DNA of 64,000 nucleotides, taken from NCBI RefSeq assembly GCF_009730915.1, contig NC_052477.1, forward strand, positions 62,001-126,000, in the 5' to 3' direction. The translations under genes were made by a program, and so were the position numbers. Each line of letters starts with the position of its first letter. Positions within the stretch are counted from its first letter, which is position 1. Of this stretch, positions 1-14,184 are shown piece by piece. Source of the DNA: Dioscorea cayenensis subsp. rotundata (Eukaryota; Streptophyta; Magnoliopsida; Dioscoreales; Dioscoreaceae). Below the pieces are notes generated by a model. It saw only the letters and a list, made by a program, of their open reading frames with translations. It made no database searches and was not told the origin of the DNA.

Positions 1-61
1 TAAAATTCATAATGTTTTACAAAAAAAACTGAATATGAGAACAAATTATTGAAGGGCAGAA

Positions 62-1097
62 TCAGTTCAGTGATTCAGTCAGTATGTTACAGCTGAATTC
101 ACCATTCACTAGCTGCAGTTTCTCGGCCTTGCGCACGGTGTCAAGCGACAGAGGACTAAAGCTCCGAGATGGGCCATAAAAATGCGGGAAAAAGTTGTTT
201 TCGTCTACTGCTTCATAAATCAGTCCATCCCCAAGCTGTTGAAAAATTTACATGCTTTGAATTTGTTAAATCAATGTAACAGCAAATCAACAAATCTGAT
301 AAAACAGAGAAAATGCAGATACAAGAGGCAATAAAATTCATTCCTGCAGTTGATTATAGAATCTGAACATATATTTGAGTGTGTTTTCTTGCAGTGTTGC
401 ATCATTGATCAAAGACAAAGAAACTAGTGTCTTTGATATTACAAATTTAATCATGTAGTTAAATCAGAAACACAAAACAAAGAACCAACATTTGAAAGAA
501 CACAAAGAACAGCAAAAGAGTTTCAGTATTCAAATGATCAAAAGCAGAGAACAAATCAACATAACAGCTAAGAAAATTTGGTATAACTATTGAAAGATTA
601 CATCTTGGAATCAATCCCTCATTAATCTCATCAAATATTTCTTAGTTTAATATCATAAAAAACATTGCAAAGATTCAAAATTTAAATCTCGATCAATTCA
701 TCAAAGCTATTATGAAAAAGCAAACTAATAATCAGTGGATTATTAATCACCTTAGCAGTGTCAACTTGAAGCAAGAACAAGTCCTCCCTCCCATGAAAAA
801 AATTCTTCAAAACCATCTTCACCTACGTAAAACAACCATAAATTTTAAAACCACTCGCAAATCTCCCTTAAAAAATGGATCTTTTTCCCTAATTCAACAA
901 GAAAAAAGGTGCCTTTTTTTATCAATCCTTTTGGTGGTGATTGAACTATCAACTACCTGATTGATAGTGCTGAGATGGATGCAACCAGTGCGGCGATCGA
1001 GATCGCCGCCGAGAGTGTTGCCGTTGGCTTGCAACTCATCCCATTCTGCCGCCGTGCTCACTCTATAGACGAACTCTTCTTTCTTCTCCGAAGCCAT
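62..1097 (-). CDS. DUF952 family protein, 3 exons, about 128 aa
   Basis: Exons on the minus strand are 957-1097, 751-822 and 62-235, all with GT-AG borders and in phase (387 nt). The start at 1097 is preferred over an in-frame ATG at 1119-1121 because its context (GAAATGGCT) is a strong plant start. The protein opens with a YRVSTAAEWD stretch, has CIHLSTINQ in the middle, then REDLFLLQVD, and ends GDGLIYEAVDE...FPHFYGP, which is the order of conserved blocks in the DUF952 family found in cyanobacteria, proteobacteria and plants. The molecular role of the family is not established, so none is assigned. There is no obvious targeting peptide. It is divergently arranged with the PII gene, with about 190 bp between start codons, so the two may share a promoter region. 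Confidence 0.85.
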
Positions 1098-1286
1098 TTC
1101 CGAGGAGACGAGGATGAACACTAGTGACTAGTGAGCCTTCTTTGTATCGATCTCGAGGGCAAGGGCTGTAAATCTAAACCGTCAATCACTCTGCTGATCT
1201 GGTGATGAACGGTTGAGATTCGCCAAAGTTTCATTGATAATGATACCCCAGAAGAGAACAAGGTATAGTGTTGAAGCTCAGCTTCC

Positions 1287-2926
1287 ATGGCGGCCATGGC
1301 GAAGCCCCAAGCTCTTAATCCTTTGAAGCCACTCTCAGCTGAAGCTCTTCTCCCTTTTCTCCATCAAAGTCTCTCCTTTTTCATGCCTAGAGCTTCTCCT
1401 CGCTGTGAATCACTGCACCATAGCAATGGAAGTGCTTCTTTCCGTCCCGTCATCAAAGCACAGAGCTCACCGGGTTTGGCCAAAGATTGAAACTTTTTCT
1501 TTGCGATTGGAGAAATCCATTCTTGGTCTTGCCTTTTCTGCTAGAATTTGATCAAGCTTTGTGTTTGCTTTATAGATTATGTCCCGGATTCGCAGTTCTA
1601 CAAAATTGAAGCTATTCTCAGGTGGTTTTCTCTTGCTACTGTTTGGAATTTTTGTGCAAAGCTTTTTGACCTAAAAACTGTGATTTTGTTTTGGATTTCT
1701 GAATGTTAAGGCCGTGGAGGGTGGCGCATGTGTCTTCAGTAAGTGAAAAAAGAAACAAATTTTCGATTTGAGTGAAGATTTCTTAGATTTTCAGAAGATT
1801 GGAGTTGGATTAATCTGCAAACGTTGTGCTTCGTTTTTGCTGGAAAATGCAGGGGTTGATGAAGATGGGGATCAGGGGAGTGACTGTGTCTGATGTTAGA
1901 GGTTTTGGAGCTCAGGGAGGGTCTATGGAAAGGCAAGCTGGTGAGATTATGGAACCTTTTATATAAAAACATGTCCTTTATCATGCTTTCTGCTTCATTG
2001 AAATGATTCTAAACTGCTTATATAGTGTTTGATTGTTCATCATTGTACTCCAAGTTTAGTACTAATGTTAAACAGGACAATTTTGTTTTCTCGAATTAAA
2101 TTGTCTTTATCTTGTATATCTATTTGCACTTCATTTAAGACTTAAGATGTGAATCTGTTTGGTTTGTGTTCCGGTTATTGTCCTGCAATAGTTTCTTAGA
2201 CATTTTGATGAAAATTTTGTAGGATCTGAGTTTTCGGAAAATATGTTCTTAGCCAAAGTTAAAATGGAGATTGTTGTATCCAAGGACCAGGTATGTTGTC
2301 CTGCAGTTTCTCAAGAGCAATGATCAGAAATTCTAATTCATTGATTCATTTATGTCCATCGTTGTGCATTTCCGTTAATGAACATATTATTTTTGATTGT
2401 TGGAATTGAAAAATGCGATTAGTTCTATAGAATGCTATTTCCCTGCTCATCATATCAAGTTTACAAATCTCTGCCCATGCAAAACTTAAAATATAAAACG
2501 GTTTTGTGGAAATAAATTTTTTTTAATGATGCTTGCATAGGTTGAAGCGGTAATTGATAAAATAATTGAGGAAGCTAGGACCGGAGAAATTGGTGATGGC
2601 AAGATATTCTGTAAGAAACAATTTAGAAGATCCTCCTTCCGTCATACTTATATATCTGTTTTTGAATTAGTAAAAAGAATTACGATGAGGCTTGTTTGCT
2701 TTTGCAGTGATACCTGTTTCAGATGTTATACTGAATCCGCACGGGTAGGACATCAACTCTGCTGTATCAATAGAGATCATTATGTTTCAATTTGGATACT
2801 TACCACTCATCATTTGTCATCCCTTAAGCAAGAATGCATGTATTGATTCTCAGGTGAGCGGGCGAGAAGGCCGAGAGAATGATGGGTGGCCTTGCAGATA
2901 TCATTTCAACTGCATCATCAAATTGA
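1287..2926 (+). CDS. GLB1: Plastid nitrogen regulatory protein PII, 8 exons, about 198 aa
   Basis: Exons are 1287-1473, 1576-1621, 1711-1738, 1853-1940, 2223-2290, 2541-2610, 2708-2744 and 2854-2926. PII trimers sense ATP/ADP and 2-oxoglutarate in the chloroplast and activate N-acetylglutamate kinase in arginine synthesis. Seen here: a Ser/Arg-rich plastid transit peptide of about 60 residues, FYKIEAILRPWR, the T-loop region GFGAQGGSMERQ, the B-loop TGEIGDGKIF, and in exon 8 the expected C-terminal GERGEKAER stretch. Exon 7 has one extra T near 2732 (VIR becomes VIL) and exon 8 has one G too few at 2859-2862. The two indels offset each other, but read literally they give a stop at the exon 7/8 junction. 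Both look like sequence errors, because the rest is highly conserved. The C-terminal reading MMGGLADI resembles the rice protein, as I recall it, more than the Arabidopsis one. Confidence 0.9.
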
Positions 2927-4371
2927 TCAAATATTTGCCTACTGTATGATTAGCTTTTTGAGTCAGTCTTTTCCATCTGAAAGTGATTGCCCTGTTTTAT
3001 TTTTAGAAGTAAAACAGCCTTCATGCTAAGTTGTGTTAAATGCTGCTTGTGAAATCAAATTTGGCTGATATTTTGCTTGATTATTATTCCTGGCCAGATC
3101 AGCAACATCAACATGCCGTGCGAGGCAAGACTCAGTGCTCATAATTCTTTGTTTAGCATGGTATGTGTGCCTTGTGAATTATTTTCCTTGCCGTGAACAT
3201 GTATATTGGAATCGAAATACGTTCTCGAAACTCTTGTTCTTTAATAAATGAAAGCTCCATGCATTGTTTTCCAATTAAATAGGCCTTTTTTTCTTATACA
3301 ACACCTCCTCTGATGGTTGATTACAATTTTTCTACTGATTGACATGCATACTTGTGAAATAAATGCAACACTTATCTCTCCATAAGACACAAATAGCTAA
3401 TTGTTAAGTATATCTGCCAAATGTATAATTATGCACCAAATTGCATTATCATAAACTTTATCATGTTCGTCAACAATTGTTATGGTCCAGCTGACTTTCT
3501 GAAATACAAAAGAAATTAGCTTTTCTTTTCATCATGTTCAACTGAACACGCGTGGTTTTCTTTCTGAAAACAATATGAACAGAACACAGTGCGGCATATT
3601 TGCCCCATCTGATCGATTACAAATTTGTAATAACTGCTTTATGAGGACTTTTCGTCGATGAACATTCTCAGCAATCATTGACATCATCTTCCAACTGCAT
3701 TCTAGCATTTCTTGTGTGTGAGTAGTAAATGCTTGTGGTGTTGTAGTATTCAATCAAAAGAGAGTGATATCAAAGTTTGCAGCACTAAATCTTTAGGCAA
3801 ATAAGAGTAGATTTGGATAAGAGAGAAACCATCTGTTTTGAGGCAACTTAGCTAAAAACGGAACCGATAAACATGGAAATCTGACTAAGATATGAGTCAG
3901 CAACAGGACCATTATCACGTACTGAGGCATCTTATAGCATGAAACAAACTATTTGATGATAGTTTTTCACCTTTACAATCAAGGAAACATGATAAGGAAA
4001 ATGCATGCTTTTTTATCTGAATGTATGCGGCAAAACTACAGTGAATAAAGCTTGAATACAAAAAGAAAAACCAAGTTGCAAGCTTTCCTTCATTAGTTCT
4101 GCAACAAAGCAAGCTTTACACCACTAGATGTCCCTGTCTTCATGCTAAAACAATATCAAGATATCATCCACTTCTCCATTCTCTCTTTCTCTACAACCTC
4201 AAGCAAATCATGGAGGAAAAAGAAAAAAATAAAAAAAGGACAAAAATGGTGGTGTGTTACATGCAATGTCTTGTACGCTTTCTGTTACTGCTAAACAAAG
4301 CGCATATCCTGCAGAACGTCAGGATCAGTTTTAATTGCTATCTTTCTCACTTCAAACTTACTTTACGTGTG
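2927..4371. other. Spacer between PII and WAT1 genes
   Basis: PII 3' untranslated sequence probably extends to about 3280. Beyond it the DNA is AT-rich and the few short open frames have no recognisable domain. The last part (4130-4371) is the upstream region of the WAT1-type gene. I see no repeat or RNA gene here. Confidence 0.5.
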
Positions 4372-4402
4372 CTATATAAAGCTCTACACTATATAAAGCT
4401 CT
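4372..4402 (+). promoter_or_regulatory. Tandemly duplicated TATA box of the WAT1-type gene
   Basis: The 14-mer CTATATAAAGCTCT occurs at 4372-4385 and again at 4389-4402, so two perfect TATATAAA boxes lie 17 bp apart. They are about 70 to 100 bp before the ATG at 4473, the normal distance for a plant core promoter. Either could set a transcription start. Confidence 0.7.
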
Positions 4403-4472
4403 ATAATAGAGCCCTCTTTTCTTGGGTAGTAGTAGTAGTAGTTGTTGTTTAGAGGAAGAGAAAAGAAAGAGA

Positions 4473-4967
4473 ATGGGAATAGAGGAGAAGGAATGCACCC
4501 CAAGCTTGGCAATGGTGATAATTCAAGTGGGATATGCAGGGATGAATGTGCTATCAAAGTTGGCAATGGATGCAGGAATGAGTCCCTTTGTTTTTGATCA
4601 CATATCGTCAGATTATTGCCACCTTCTGCATTCTTCCTGTTGCCTTCTTCCTTGAAAGGTATTATATATATATATATATATATAGAAAAAAATCAATAAC
4701 TTTAACTAAATATCAAAGCAAAAAAAAAAATCAAACAATCACTTCTTTTGAGCTTGTTATAAATTGAACTTATTTATTCAAGAGTTTTACCCAAAAATCA
4801 CTTAAATTTATATGAAAGAGACGTTGCATGCATGAGCATCCAAAAAGGGTTATAAAGAGAAATATGACAGTCTTGCATGGTGTGTCATTCAGTGGCATTT
4901 CCCATGTGTCCAGTGCCAGATGTGCTTGTTGTTATTAAGAAAGACAAAAAGAGCTGAGCTTTCTATT

Positions 4968-5002
<35 letters not shown>

Positions 5003-6899
5003 ATATATATATAGAAGATCTAGAAGACTAGACCTCGCTACATCTTCTACATACTTAGTTTTCACCACCTTTTCTCTCTCAAAAGAATACATACATAGAT
5101 ACATCATTTACTTCTTTAAAACCATCAAGAAGATCAGAAAGGAAAGCATATATATGTATAGAAAGAGATTTGGAGATCTGGAGATGGAGATGAAGATAGA
5201 GAGAAAAGAAAAAGCTCAAGCAATATATGTTCCAGTAATGGTATATGATAGCAGTGCAAGTTGGGTATGGTGGCTTGAATGTTCTTGCAAAGATGGTCAT
5301 GGATTCAGGCTTGAGCCCTTTCATTCTTACCTCCTTCTCTTTAATATATATCTTCTCTCTCCATTTGCAGACCTCAAGCCTTCATCTTTACAGAGAAAGA
5401 GAGAAAGATATATATATATATGTTTAATAAGTTAGCATTAATTGTTTGGCAGTCTTTCTTGAAACCGTTTCTAAACTGCATTTGTCTTCTTCTCAAAACC
5501 AACAAACAAAAACAATGACTTTTTCTTTTTCAGAAAAAAACTCAAATGAAGATCACAACTAGTGTTCTTTTCCAGATCTTCTTGTGTTCATTATTCGGGT
5601 AATTAGTTAATCTTTCTTAATTATTTTTCCTTTCTTTGTTATCTCTAAACTAAAATAACATGCTAATGAGAAATGGTTCACACTTCACATGCAGTGCTAC
5701 AATAAACCAGTTGTTGTATTTCATTGGACTCAAGTACTCATCTCCAACCATTGCTTCTGCTCTTAGTAACATGCTTCCGGCCATCACTTTCGTCATGGCC
5801 ATTCCTTTCAGGTAATTTAATTTGTTTCTAACATGGTATCAGAGCTAATATAACTTTCTATATTTACATAACATCATATTATTCGACAGAATGGAGACGG
5901 TAGGAATACGAACAATGGCCGGACAGGCAAAAGTTGCCGGAACATTAATATGTGTGGGTGGTTCCATGCTCATGACATTCTACAAAGGAAGTCTAATTAA
6001 AATGTTTCCATCACACATCCATTGGAAATACGCCGAGGAAATGACGGCAGCCAGTGTCGCTTCCCCGGCAGCTGCCGATCATAATCTTGCTCTCGGAGCA
6101 GCTCTTGTTGTCGGTAGTTGTTTTGCCGGGGCTATTTGGTACATCATTCAGGTTCATAAACTTATAAGCTTAAACTTTTAGGTTGAATCAAGTCCAGATA
6201 ATATAATAACAGCACAATTATATCGCAGGCGAAACTTAGTAAGAGTTTCGCGTACCCATACACAAGCTCGGCGATAATGTGTGCCATGGCCGGAATGCAG
6301 TGCATTATCATTAGTGTAATTGTGGATAGAAATACATCAAAATGGGCACTTGGTTGGGACATTAGACTTGCAAGTGCAATCTATACTGTAAGTGATAATA
6401 TATAGTAATTTTTTTCCAAATAGAGTTTTACAGTAAATATTAATTAACTAGATATATAATTGTTTTCAGGGAGTGATAGGATCAGGATTAGCAGTGTCTC
6501 TAATGGCATGGTGTATTCAGAAAAGAGGCCCTCTCTTTGTCTCTATGTTTAGTCCTCTACTTCTTGTCATTGTTGCCATCCTTGGCTGGGCAATACTTGA
6601 TGAAAAACTCTACGTTGGAAGGTATATATATATATTTGTGTGTTATTTAAACTATATATTTATATAATTAATATTTATATGTTTTTGTGTTTTGGTTTAG
6701 TGTGACAGGGTCTGTGTTGATAGTGGGAGGATTGTACATGGTGTTATGGGGGAAAGGGAAGGAGGAAAAGAAAGGAAGTGGGAAAAAAGGGATGGAAGTG
6801 GAGGAAGTGGAGAATGGAGAGAGTTTGGGTATTGGTTTACCATTGTATGCAAGTGCTACTAGTAATGGAAATGAAGCACAAGGTGGAAACAAGGCATAA
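4473..6899 (+). CDS. WAT1-related (nodulin MtN21/EamA-type) transporter, 7 exons
   Basis: Exons are 4473-4658, 5534-5598, 5695-5811, 5890-6151, 6229-6387, 6470-6621 and 6701-6899. The family has ten membrane helices in two EamA halves and moves small organic solutes such as auxin or amino acids. The substrate cannot be told from sequence. Family blocks seen: [16 protein letters not shown], then in another frame [64 protein letters not shown], and [15 protein letters not shown] with the closing [19 protein letters not shown]. Exon 1 has a T5 run (4591-4595) where four T are expected, and exon 2 has AAA (5544-5546) where AAAA is expected. Read literally the first ends the protein at 4656. The gene is either mis-assembled at these runs or a recent pseudogene. 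A partial second exon 1 lies inside intron 1. Confidence 0.85.
4967..5013. repeat. Compound microsatellite (CT)n(GT)n(TA)n
   Basis: An uninterrupted CT run passes directly into GT and then TA dinucleotides, inside intron 1 of the WAT1-type gene and just upstream of the duplicated exon fragment. Confidence 0.9.
5174..5330 (+). pseudogene. Duplicated WAT1 exon-1 fragment inside intron 1
   Basis: The frame containing [18 protein letters not shown] followed by GLSPFIL is an independent, diverged copy of the WAT1 exon 1 that lies at 4473. It is preceded by a plausible amino-terminal stretch ([12 protein letters not shown]) from 5183, in a frame one step away, and similarity stops at about 5320 where the YRQ block should begin. 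It may be the first exon of a second, tandem WAT1 gene whose remainder was deleted, or a remnant left by unequal crossing-over. The downstream exons 2-7 fit the 4473 exon better because only that one ends with the LER/K junction. Confidence 0.65.
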
Positions 6900-7250
6900 T
6901 TAATTAAGGGAAGTGAGAAATTAATGGAAGTGGAGTTGGATTTCTAGCAAGTGGAAGCCACTTTCATTGATTGCTTTTTCTCATTTGTGGAACTTGGAAA
7001 AGTGGAAGTGTTTTCATGATAAAAATGAAGGAAATTTATGCTGTGATTTTTGCTTGTTTCATGGACTAATTGAAGAGCTTTGAAGTTATGTAATCTTTGA
7101 TTTGAAGCTAAAATTACCTTAATTATCAACAAGCTAATCATCACTTAAATGTTAATTAAAACAAAAGGCATATACTTAAATTACATATTTTTAAAAATAA
7201 GAAAATAATAATCCAAGAAAATAAGATTAATTGAAAACACAAACAAGTGA
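6900..7250. other. WAT1 3' region and spacer
   Basis: WAT1 3' untranslated sequence, then AT-rich spacer. Nothing coding recognised. Confidence 0.5.
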
Positions 7251-7363
7251 GGTAGTCTAATGATTTTTTATCTTACTTGTATTTGAGAGATCTTGAATTC
7301 AAATTTTTTTAAGCACGATACAACAAAAGTAAAAAAAGGTCGCAATTTATCAAAAAAAAAAAA
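7251..7363 (+). mobile_element. tRNA-derived SINE, copy 1 of 3
   Basis: The sequence starts with an A-box-like TAGTCTAATGATTT, has a B-box-like GAATTCAAATT about 45 bp later, and ends in TTATC followed by a run of 12 A. Two further copies occur at 35237 and 47257. Flanks GAAAACACAAACAAGTGA (7233-7250) and GAAACACAAATAAATGA (7371-7387) look like an aged target duplication. Box A, box B and an A tail are the plan of a Pol III SINE; the family name is unknown to me. Confidence 0.65.
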
Positions 7364-7534
7364 GGAAAAAGAAACACAAATAAATGAAATGAATATATCA
7401 AAGATTCAAGGGGTTGTGTGTGATTGTGGAGAATAAAAGAGGTTTGTGTAAATACTTGAGTTTTGTAAGGAGGTATATGAAAAAAGTTCTTAGGTTTTTT
7501 TAAACTATATATATATATATATATATAATACTAT

Positions 7535-7588
7535 GGTTTCGTGTTTTTCGAAGGCCAAGATCTCGATTTGGTCTCGGTTTCTCTGGTA
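7535..7588 (+). other. Probable noncoding first exon of ARF1
   Basis: The stretch after a (TA)n run ends GGTTTCTCTG with a GTAATC donor. The first acceptor before the ARF1 start is TTGTTTTAG at 8481-8489, so a 5' UTR intron of about 0.9 kb is likely. This arrangement is common in plant ARF1 genes. The 5' border is a guess. Confidence 0.5.
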
Positions 7589-8386
7589 ATCTCTTCTTCT
7601 TCTTCTCTTTCTCTTTGAATGAGGTTTGGATGCTTTTGAATTCGCTGGTTTTCTTGCGGGATTTGATGGATTTGATGTAAAATGTTGAGAATAATTAGTT
7701 TTTTTTTTTAATTTTATAATGATTCGGTTTGGATGTTCCGAATTGGTTGGATTTCTTGCGGGATTTGATGGGAGTGATGGGATTTAAGCAAATGCTGTTT
7801 TTTTGATTATATTTATAGGTTTCCAATTGTTTAGATTTATTGTAGAGATTGACGGATTTGAGTGGAAATGCGGGTTTTTGGTGTCGTGGATGAGGAATTT
7901 TGAGTTTATTTTTTTAGGTTTTCATCAGATCTGATCGGCATTTGTTTTGTGTTGTTTATTGATTAGGTTTAGATCTCTGATAGCTCCTTCCATGGAGGAA
8001 CTGCCTTGATGTATTTTTGTTCTGGCACTTGGATCTTTTTGGACATTGGTGATCATGGATGTGTTTTCCATAGTTAGTGCTATGTGGAATAGTGAATCAT
8101 CCTCAGTTTTTATTGGGCTAATTTTTTTTGCTAAATCTTTTGATATAGTGTAGAAAAGTTGTAGATCTGGATTTGAAGGATTTTTGGAAAAAAGAAAAAT
8201 AAGGAGAGCCTGCTTTTGTGCATTCAATTGAAATTGCATGTTTTCTGTTACCACAGAACATTTAATTCACCTTTGTGTATTCTCTTCCTTTTCTTAAGAT
8301 ATTGAAACTTTTTGTTCTTCAGATAGAATTTTTTTATTTGCTTCTATTTTCCACTGTCTTACATGAGTTGTAGTTGTTATTGGTAA

Positions 8387-10282
<1,896 letters not shown>

Positions 10283-11293
10283 GTATTGCTGGTCTGTTGC
10301 TGCTTTTGGTCTAATTAGCAATATATATAGAGAAATAGCGAAGCCTTGCTCTTATATTTCTTGTGTGTTGTCTTGTTAATCAAATTTGGTTTTGCCAAAA
10401 TGTTTGTTGTTGATGTGTAACCAGATGTGTATGAAAATTTGTTGTTATTATTTAGGTGGTGTTAATTCTTTTCTCTAATTACGTGTTACTTTTCCATTTC
10501 TGATAATTTTCATGCAGAGGCTTTTGTTGCTCTGGCCTCATGTTTTGACGTATATACATGCATGTATTTATCTGTGTATTAGTGTGTTTATATGTTTGTA
10601 CGTGAATTTCTAGGTATATGTATAGGGTGATTATCTAATTGTTTGACCTTTAAAAAAACTTTTTAAATTTCACTGCTTGAAAAATACGATTCAGGTTTTT
10701 AATTCTGTCATGAAAGTCCTTTTTATCAAAAATTTTTAAAAACTCAAGTTATCATTTCTGTTATTAAGTATTGAAAAATTAAAAAAACAGAAAAACCAAA
10801 AGGCCCGAAAAAAATATTCAGAATTTTTAAAATAAAATTATTGAAATTTATTTAATATAATATACATGTGAATTTATTCACATACATTGTTAACATACGT
10901 TTTAATTAATATAATATATTTAAGAATAATAAAAGGATAATCTTTTCAATTTCTTGGTGTTTGTACACGTGTGAACTTCCAAAATATGAAAAGAACATCC
11001 TTGCAAGACTGCTACTTATCAATCATGTATTAAGATATATTGATGGCAGGAAAACACTTAAAACCTACTAATTAAATCAAATAAACTACGGTATCAATAA
11101 TTAAAAACATGAGACAACAAATTGTGATGATGCTTAGAAATAAATAGTAATTATTTTTTTTTTTTATAATAACTATAACTTTGTGATTCACCTATGTTTA
11201 TTGCACACATGAATACATACATAATAATAAGTAAAATATAATAAGAACAACACAAATCAGCAAAGTTTTTCAAAAACCCTGTTTAATCACCAA
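10283..11293. other. Spacer, ARF1 3' end to ABCI 3' end (convergent genes)
   Basis: ARF1 3' untranslated sequence to about 10480, then very AT-rich DNA with no open frame or repeat that I recognise. Confidence 0.5.
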
Positions 11294-13727
11294 TCATTGC
11301 CTGAGAACTCTGTTTGAACTGAAGGTGAAATTTTCTTCTCCAGCTACTGTTGAATGCAGCCTCCCAGCAGCCCACCCATTGTTAACAACTCGCACGGCGC
11401 TCTTCGCTGGATCTCCGATCACACGGGTGCCTTCCACTGCCCTATCAAATTCTTCGAGACCCTTTAACTTCCTCTCTTTTCTTCTCTTCCTGTCTTCGTC
11501 CCTTTCTTTCCTCAGCCAACTCTCAACTGTTCTCTATACATCCCAAGAACCATTAAAATTAATGTACCATGGTACAACAAGTATTGATAACATATAAAAT
11601 AGACTGATTGGTTCTAGAAATGCATGCCCTTTATTGCTGAAAAATTTATCTCTGAATGAAGTGATCTGCTAACTAAGATCAAGAAGGCAATGCTGCAGTG
11701 CCAATTGTCAAAGGCAATGAGACATATATAGAGTTTAGAGGGCCTTCATTTGGAAAAGATCATTTCAATGTCCTAGAATGACTTGGAGAGAAAAGATGAC
11801 CTTTTGTAAATTTTAGCATTTCATGTTGTTTTCATTCACAATCCACTCTGATCAACAACCATTCACTATTGGAAACCATCAATTAAGCAATCAGCTTACT
11901 TACCATCAGAGATAAATTACTCATTTCTTTCACTTTTGCCAGAGGCAAAGCTAACTGCAACTTCCCATGTGCAACATAAACCTGTCATACAAGTATTGAG
12001 ACAGTTAAAATGCAAAAACTTCAATTAAAAATCTTATTGTGGAAAAGTGAGACAAACTCACTATATGAGTAGGCCAATTCTCAAGGCCATCAAATATATG
12101 TGTAGCATATATTATTGTAGCTCCTCGTTCCTCGCAATCTTTTGACAAATATTTCAACAGATTGGCTCTTGCCAGCACATCTAGATCGACTGTAATCTCA
12201 TCAAGAAGAAGAACCTAAGAGAATAAAAGAGATCCAATTTCTTACAATTAATGATGATTTCAAAAGACAACCATAAAGTAGAGAATAGCAAAACATAATG
12301 CAGAAAAGAGTTCCCAGATTTGAGACCTTAAATGGTTTAAGAAGGCCCATACATATTTGTACCCTTCTCCGCTGACCATCTGATGATTTATGCATTCTCC
12401 ATGACAGATCAATGTCTAAAACCTAACACAACAATATTTGGCAAGAAATAAACAACTTCCTAAGTAGTGTTTGTCTAGTCTGAATAATAGATTTCACAAT
12501 ACAATATCAATTTAAGTCAAATGCATTACTTTAATTAGTTCATCTCTCCTTTGGGGGTCAACACCAGTGACTCCGTAAATCATTTTCTCTGCTGAGACAT
12601 CCATCTGTATAGACACCTCAAAACCAGCAAAAGCAACATCTCTCCTCCACTGCAGCAAATTTCTACATCTCAGAAACATATATTTCCAACTTTGCCAAAT
12701 ACAACCATGAATAAACTCACTAAACATATAAATCACACAAATAAAATGGACAACAAGCTTCAAGACTTCCCTCTACTAATGATAAATGATTGGCCTTATC
12801 TAAACATCAAAAACTCAAATTGTAAAGCATACTTAATCCAACAAATAGATCATCAACCTAATAAGTAAAATCATCTAAGATTTTACTCTTAACACAAACT
12901 ACCAGCCTCTACAAGTATGTATGTCTTTCTAAGACCAAGTCATCCCCCCATATTCCAATCTTTTATTTTTAAAAAGAAAAAAAGAAAACGTGGACAATTC
13001 TTAAGCCATAGACATATCACTTGGAAGAGTATAATTGCCACAACTAACACCACCAAATCACCAAATTGTGGAACAAATTCCAAATTATCAACTTTTCTAC
13101 GTTTATAACAAACAATCACCCTCACTCCCCAATCAAAAAACAGCTTATCAAACTAAAAATCCACATAAAAAGCTCTGATTCAAAAATTTCATATAAAGAA
13201 GATTTCAAATTGATACAACAAAAAAAGAGGATTGTAACTAAGCACCTCAATTAAGATCAACAAAAATTCAAATTTGGAAGTTAAGGTAAAACACTAAATC
13301 GAAAGGCAAAACCCAAACCAAACCTCGCCACCAAGGTAAGAGAGATCGCCGGAAGAAGTGAGAGCAGTGTCGTGAAAAGCAGACCTCCCAAGAACCCTAA
13401 CCATCTCCGGCCCAACCATGTGCTTCCCTCCCAAAAATCTTCAAAAATCGTCGTCTTCCCTACAATCAACACAGATCCCAAGGAAAATCCAGATCAGATC
13501 ACTACGCAAACAAGAAACGAGAGAACCAAATAGCAAGAGAAAGAGCTCTCACCAGCACCATTGGACCCGACGAGAAGACAACGATTTCCAGCATGGAGGG
13601 TGAGCGAGAACCCATCGATGAGTGGGGCCGATCCCGGTGGTGGGTGGCCATCGATCCCCGGATAGGTGAAGCTAAGGTCCTTGATCTCCACCGTCGTGCT
13701 CCTCTCGTCGGCGATCGCTTCTCCCAT
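11294..13727 (-). CDS. ABC transporter I family ATPase (ABCI19/20/21 type), 7 exons, about 331 aa
   Basis: Exons are 13553-13727, 13324-13459, 12530-12649, 12327-12422, 12062-12214, 11904-11981 and 11294-11533. It is a single soluble nucleotide-binding domain without membrane segments, like yeast CAF16; the plant ABCI19-21 group is linked to cytokinin and light responses. Seen: Walker A GSNGAGKTT across the exon 1/2 junction, [15 protein letters not shown] as the family's signature in place of LSGGQ, Walker [12 protein letters not shown], and YATHIFDG (H-loop). The C-terminal exon carries a charged [14 protein letters not shown] stretch. Exon 2 has two A5 runs on the plus strand (13433-13437 and 13443-13447) where four are expected; they shift the literal frame by two bases just after Walker A. 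The start at 13727 has a good context (GCCATGGGA). Confidence 0.9.
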
Positions 13728-13836
13728 GGCTCCAGCTCCTCTCTCTCTCTCTCTTTCGATCCCTTGGCTGTTATATACCCACATTGCCGGGAAAAGAGTC
13801 TCGAGATTCGTGAGAAAAATCGATCGCGAGGCAAAT

Positions 13837-14014
13837 TTACGGTTGGATTTGCACACGCTGGTGATAACGGATTCGGGTCAAAAGCTTGCAAGATCCGACC
13901 TGTTTCCATAACTACATCGTGATCCGAAACTAGTACTGATTTACGGTTGGATTTGTACATTAGTGACTGTCGGTGATTGCGGATTCGGGTTGTAAACCAT
14001 TGAGGATCCGACCC
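13837..14014. repeat. Local direct repeat upstream of the ABCI gene, two units of about 70 bp
   Basis: Units at about 13837-13903 and 13939-14014 share TTTACGGTTGGATTTG, then GGATTCGGGT, then GATCCGACC in the same order. They lie 110 to 290 bp upstream of the ABCI start, so the duplication probably involves its promoter or 5' UTR. Confidence 0.7.
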
Positions 14015-14184
14015 GTTCTATGTTGTTCAGCTAACCGAGCGCTTTATAGCTGTATGAATACAAAGTGAAACAAACAGAAGAAGAAACACAAGAATGAACG
14101 AAAACTTTAGCCTCAAAATGCAACTAATTCCGATGCAAAATTCAATGAAACATTGAACTCAGTTTTTTACTACATCTGAAACCT

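Noticed and set aside
1474-1575. Possible AT-AG intron in PII (donor after GLAK)
   Set aside because: A normal GT donor at 1474, giving SSPDYVPD in phase, fits the family better.
4920-5435. 171-residue frame on the plus strand
   Set aside because: Driven by CT/GT/TA microsatellites; only the WAT1-like part in another frame is real.
13494-13960. Several short frames on both strands near the ABCI start
   Set aside because: Overlapping shadows of ABCI exon 1 and its GA-rich leader.
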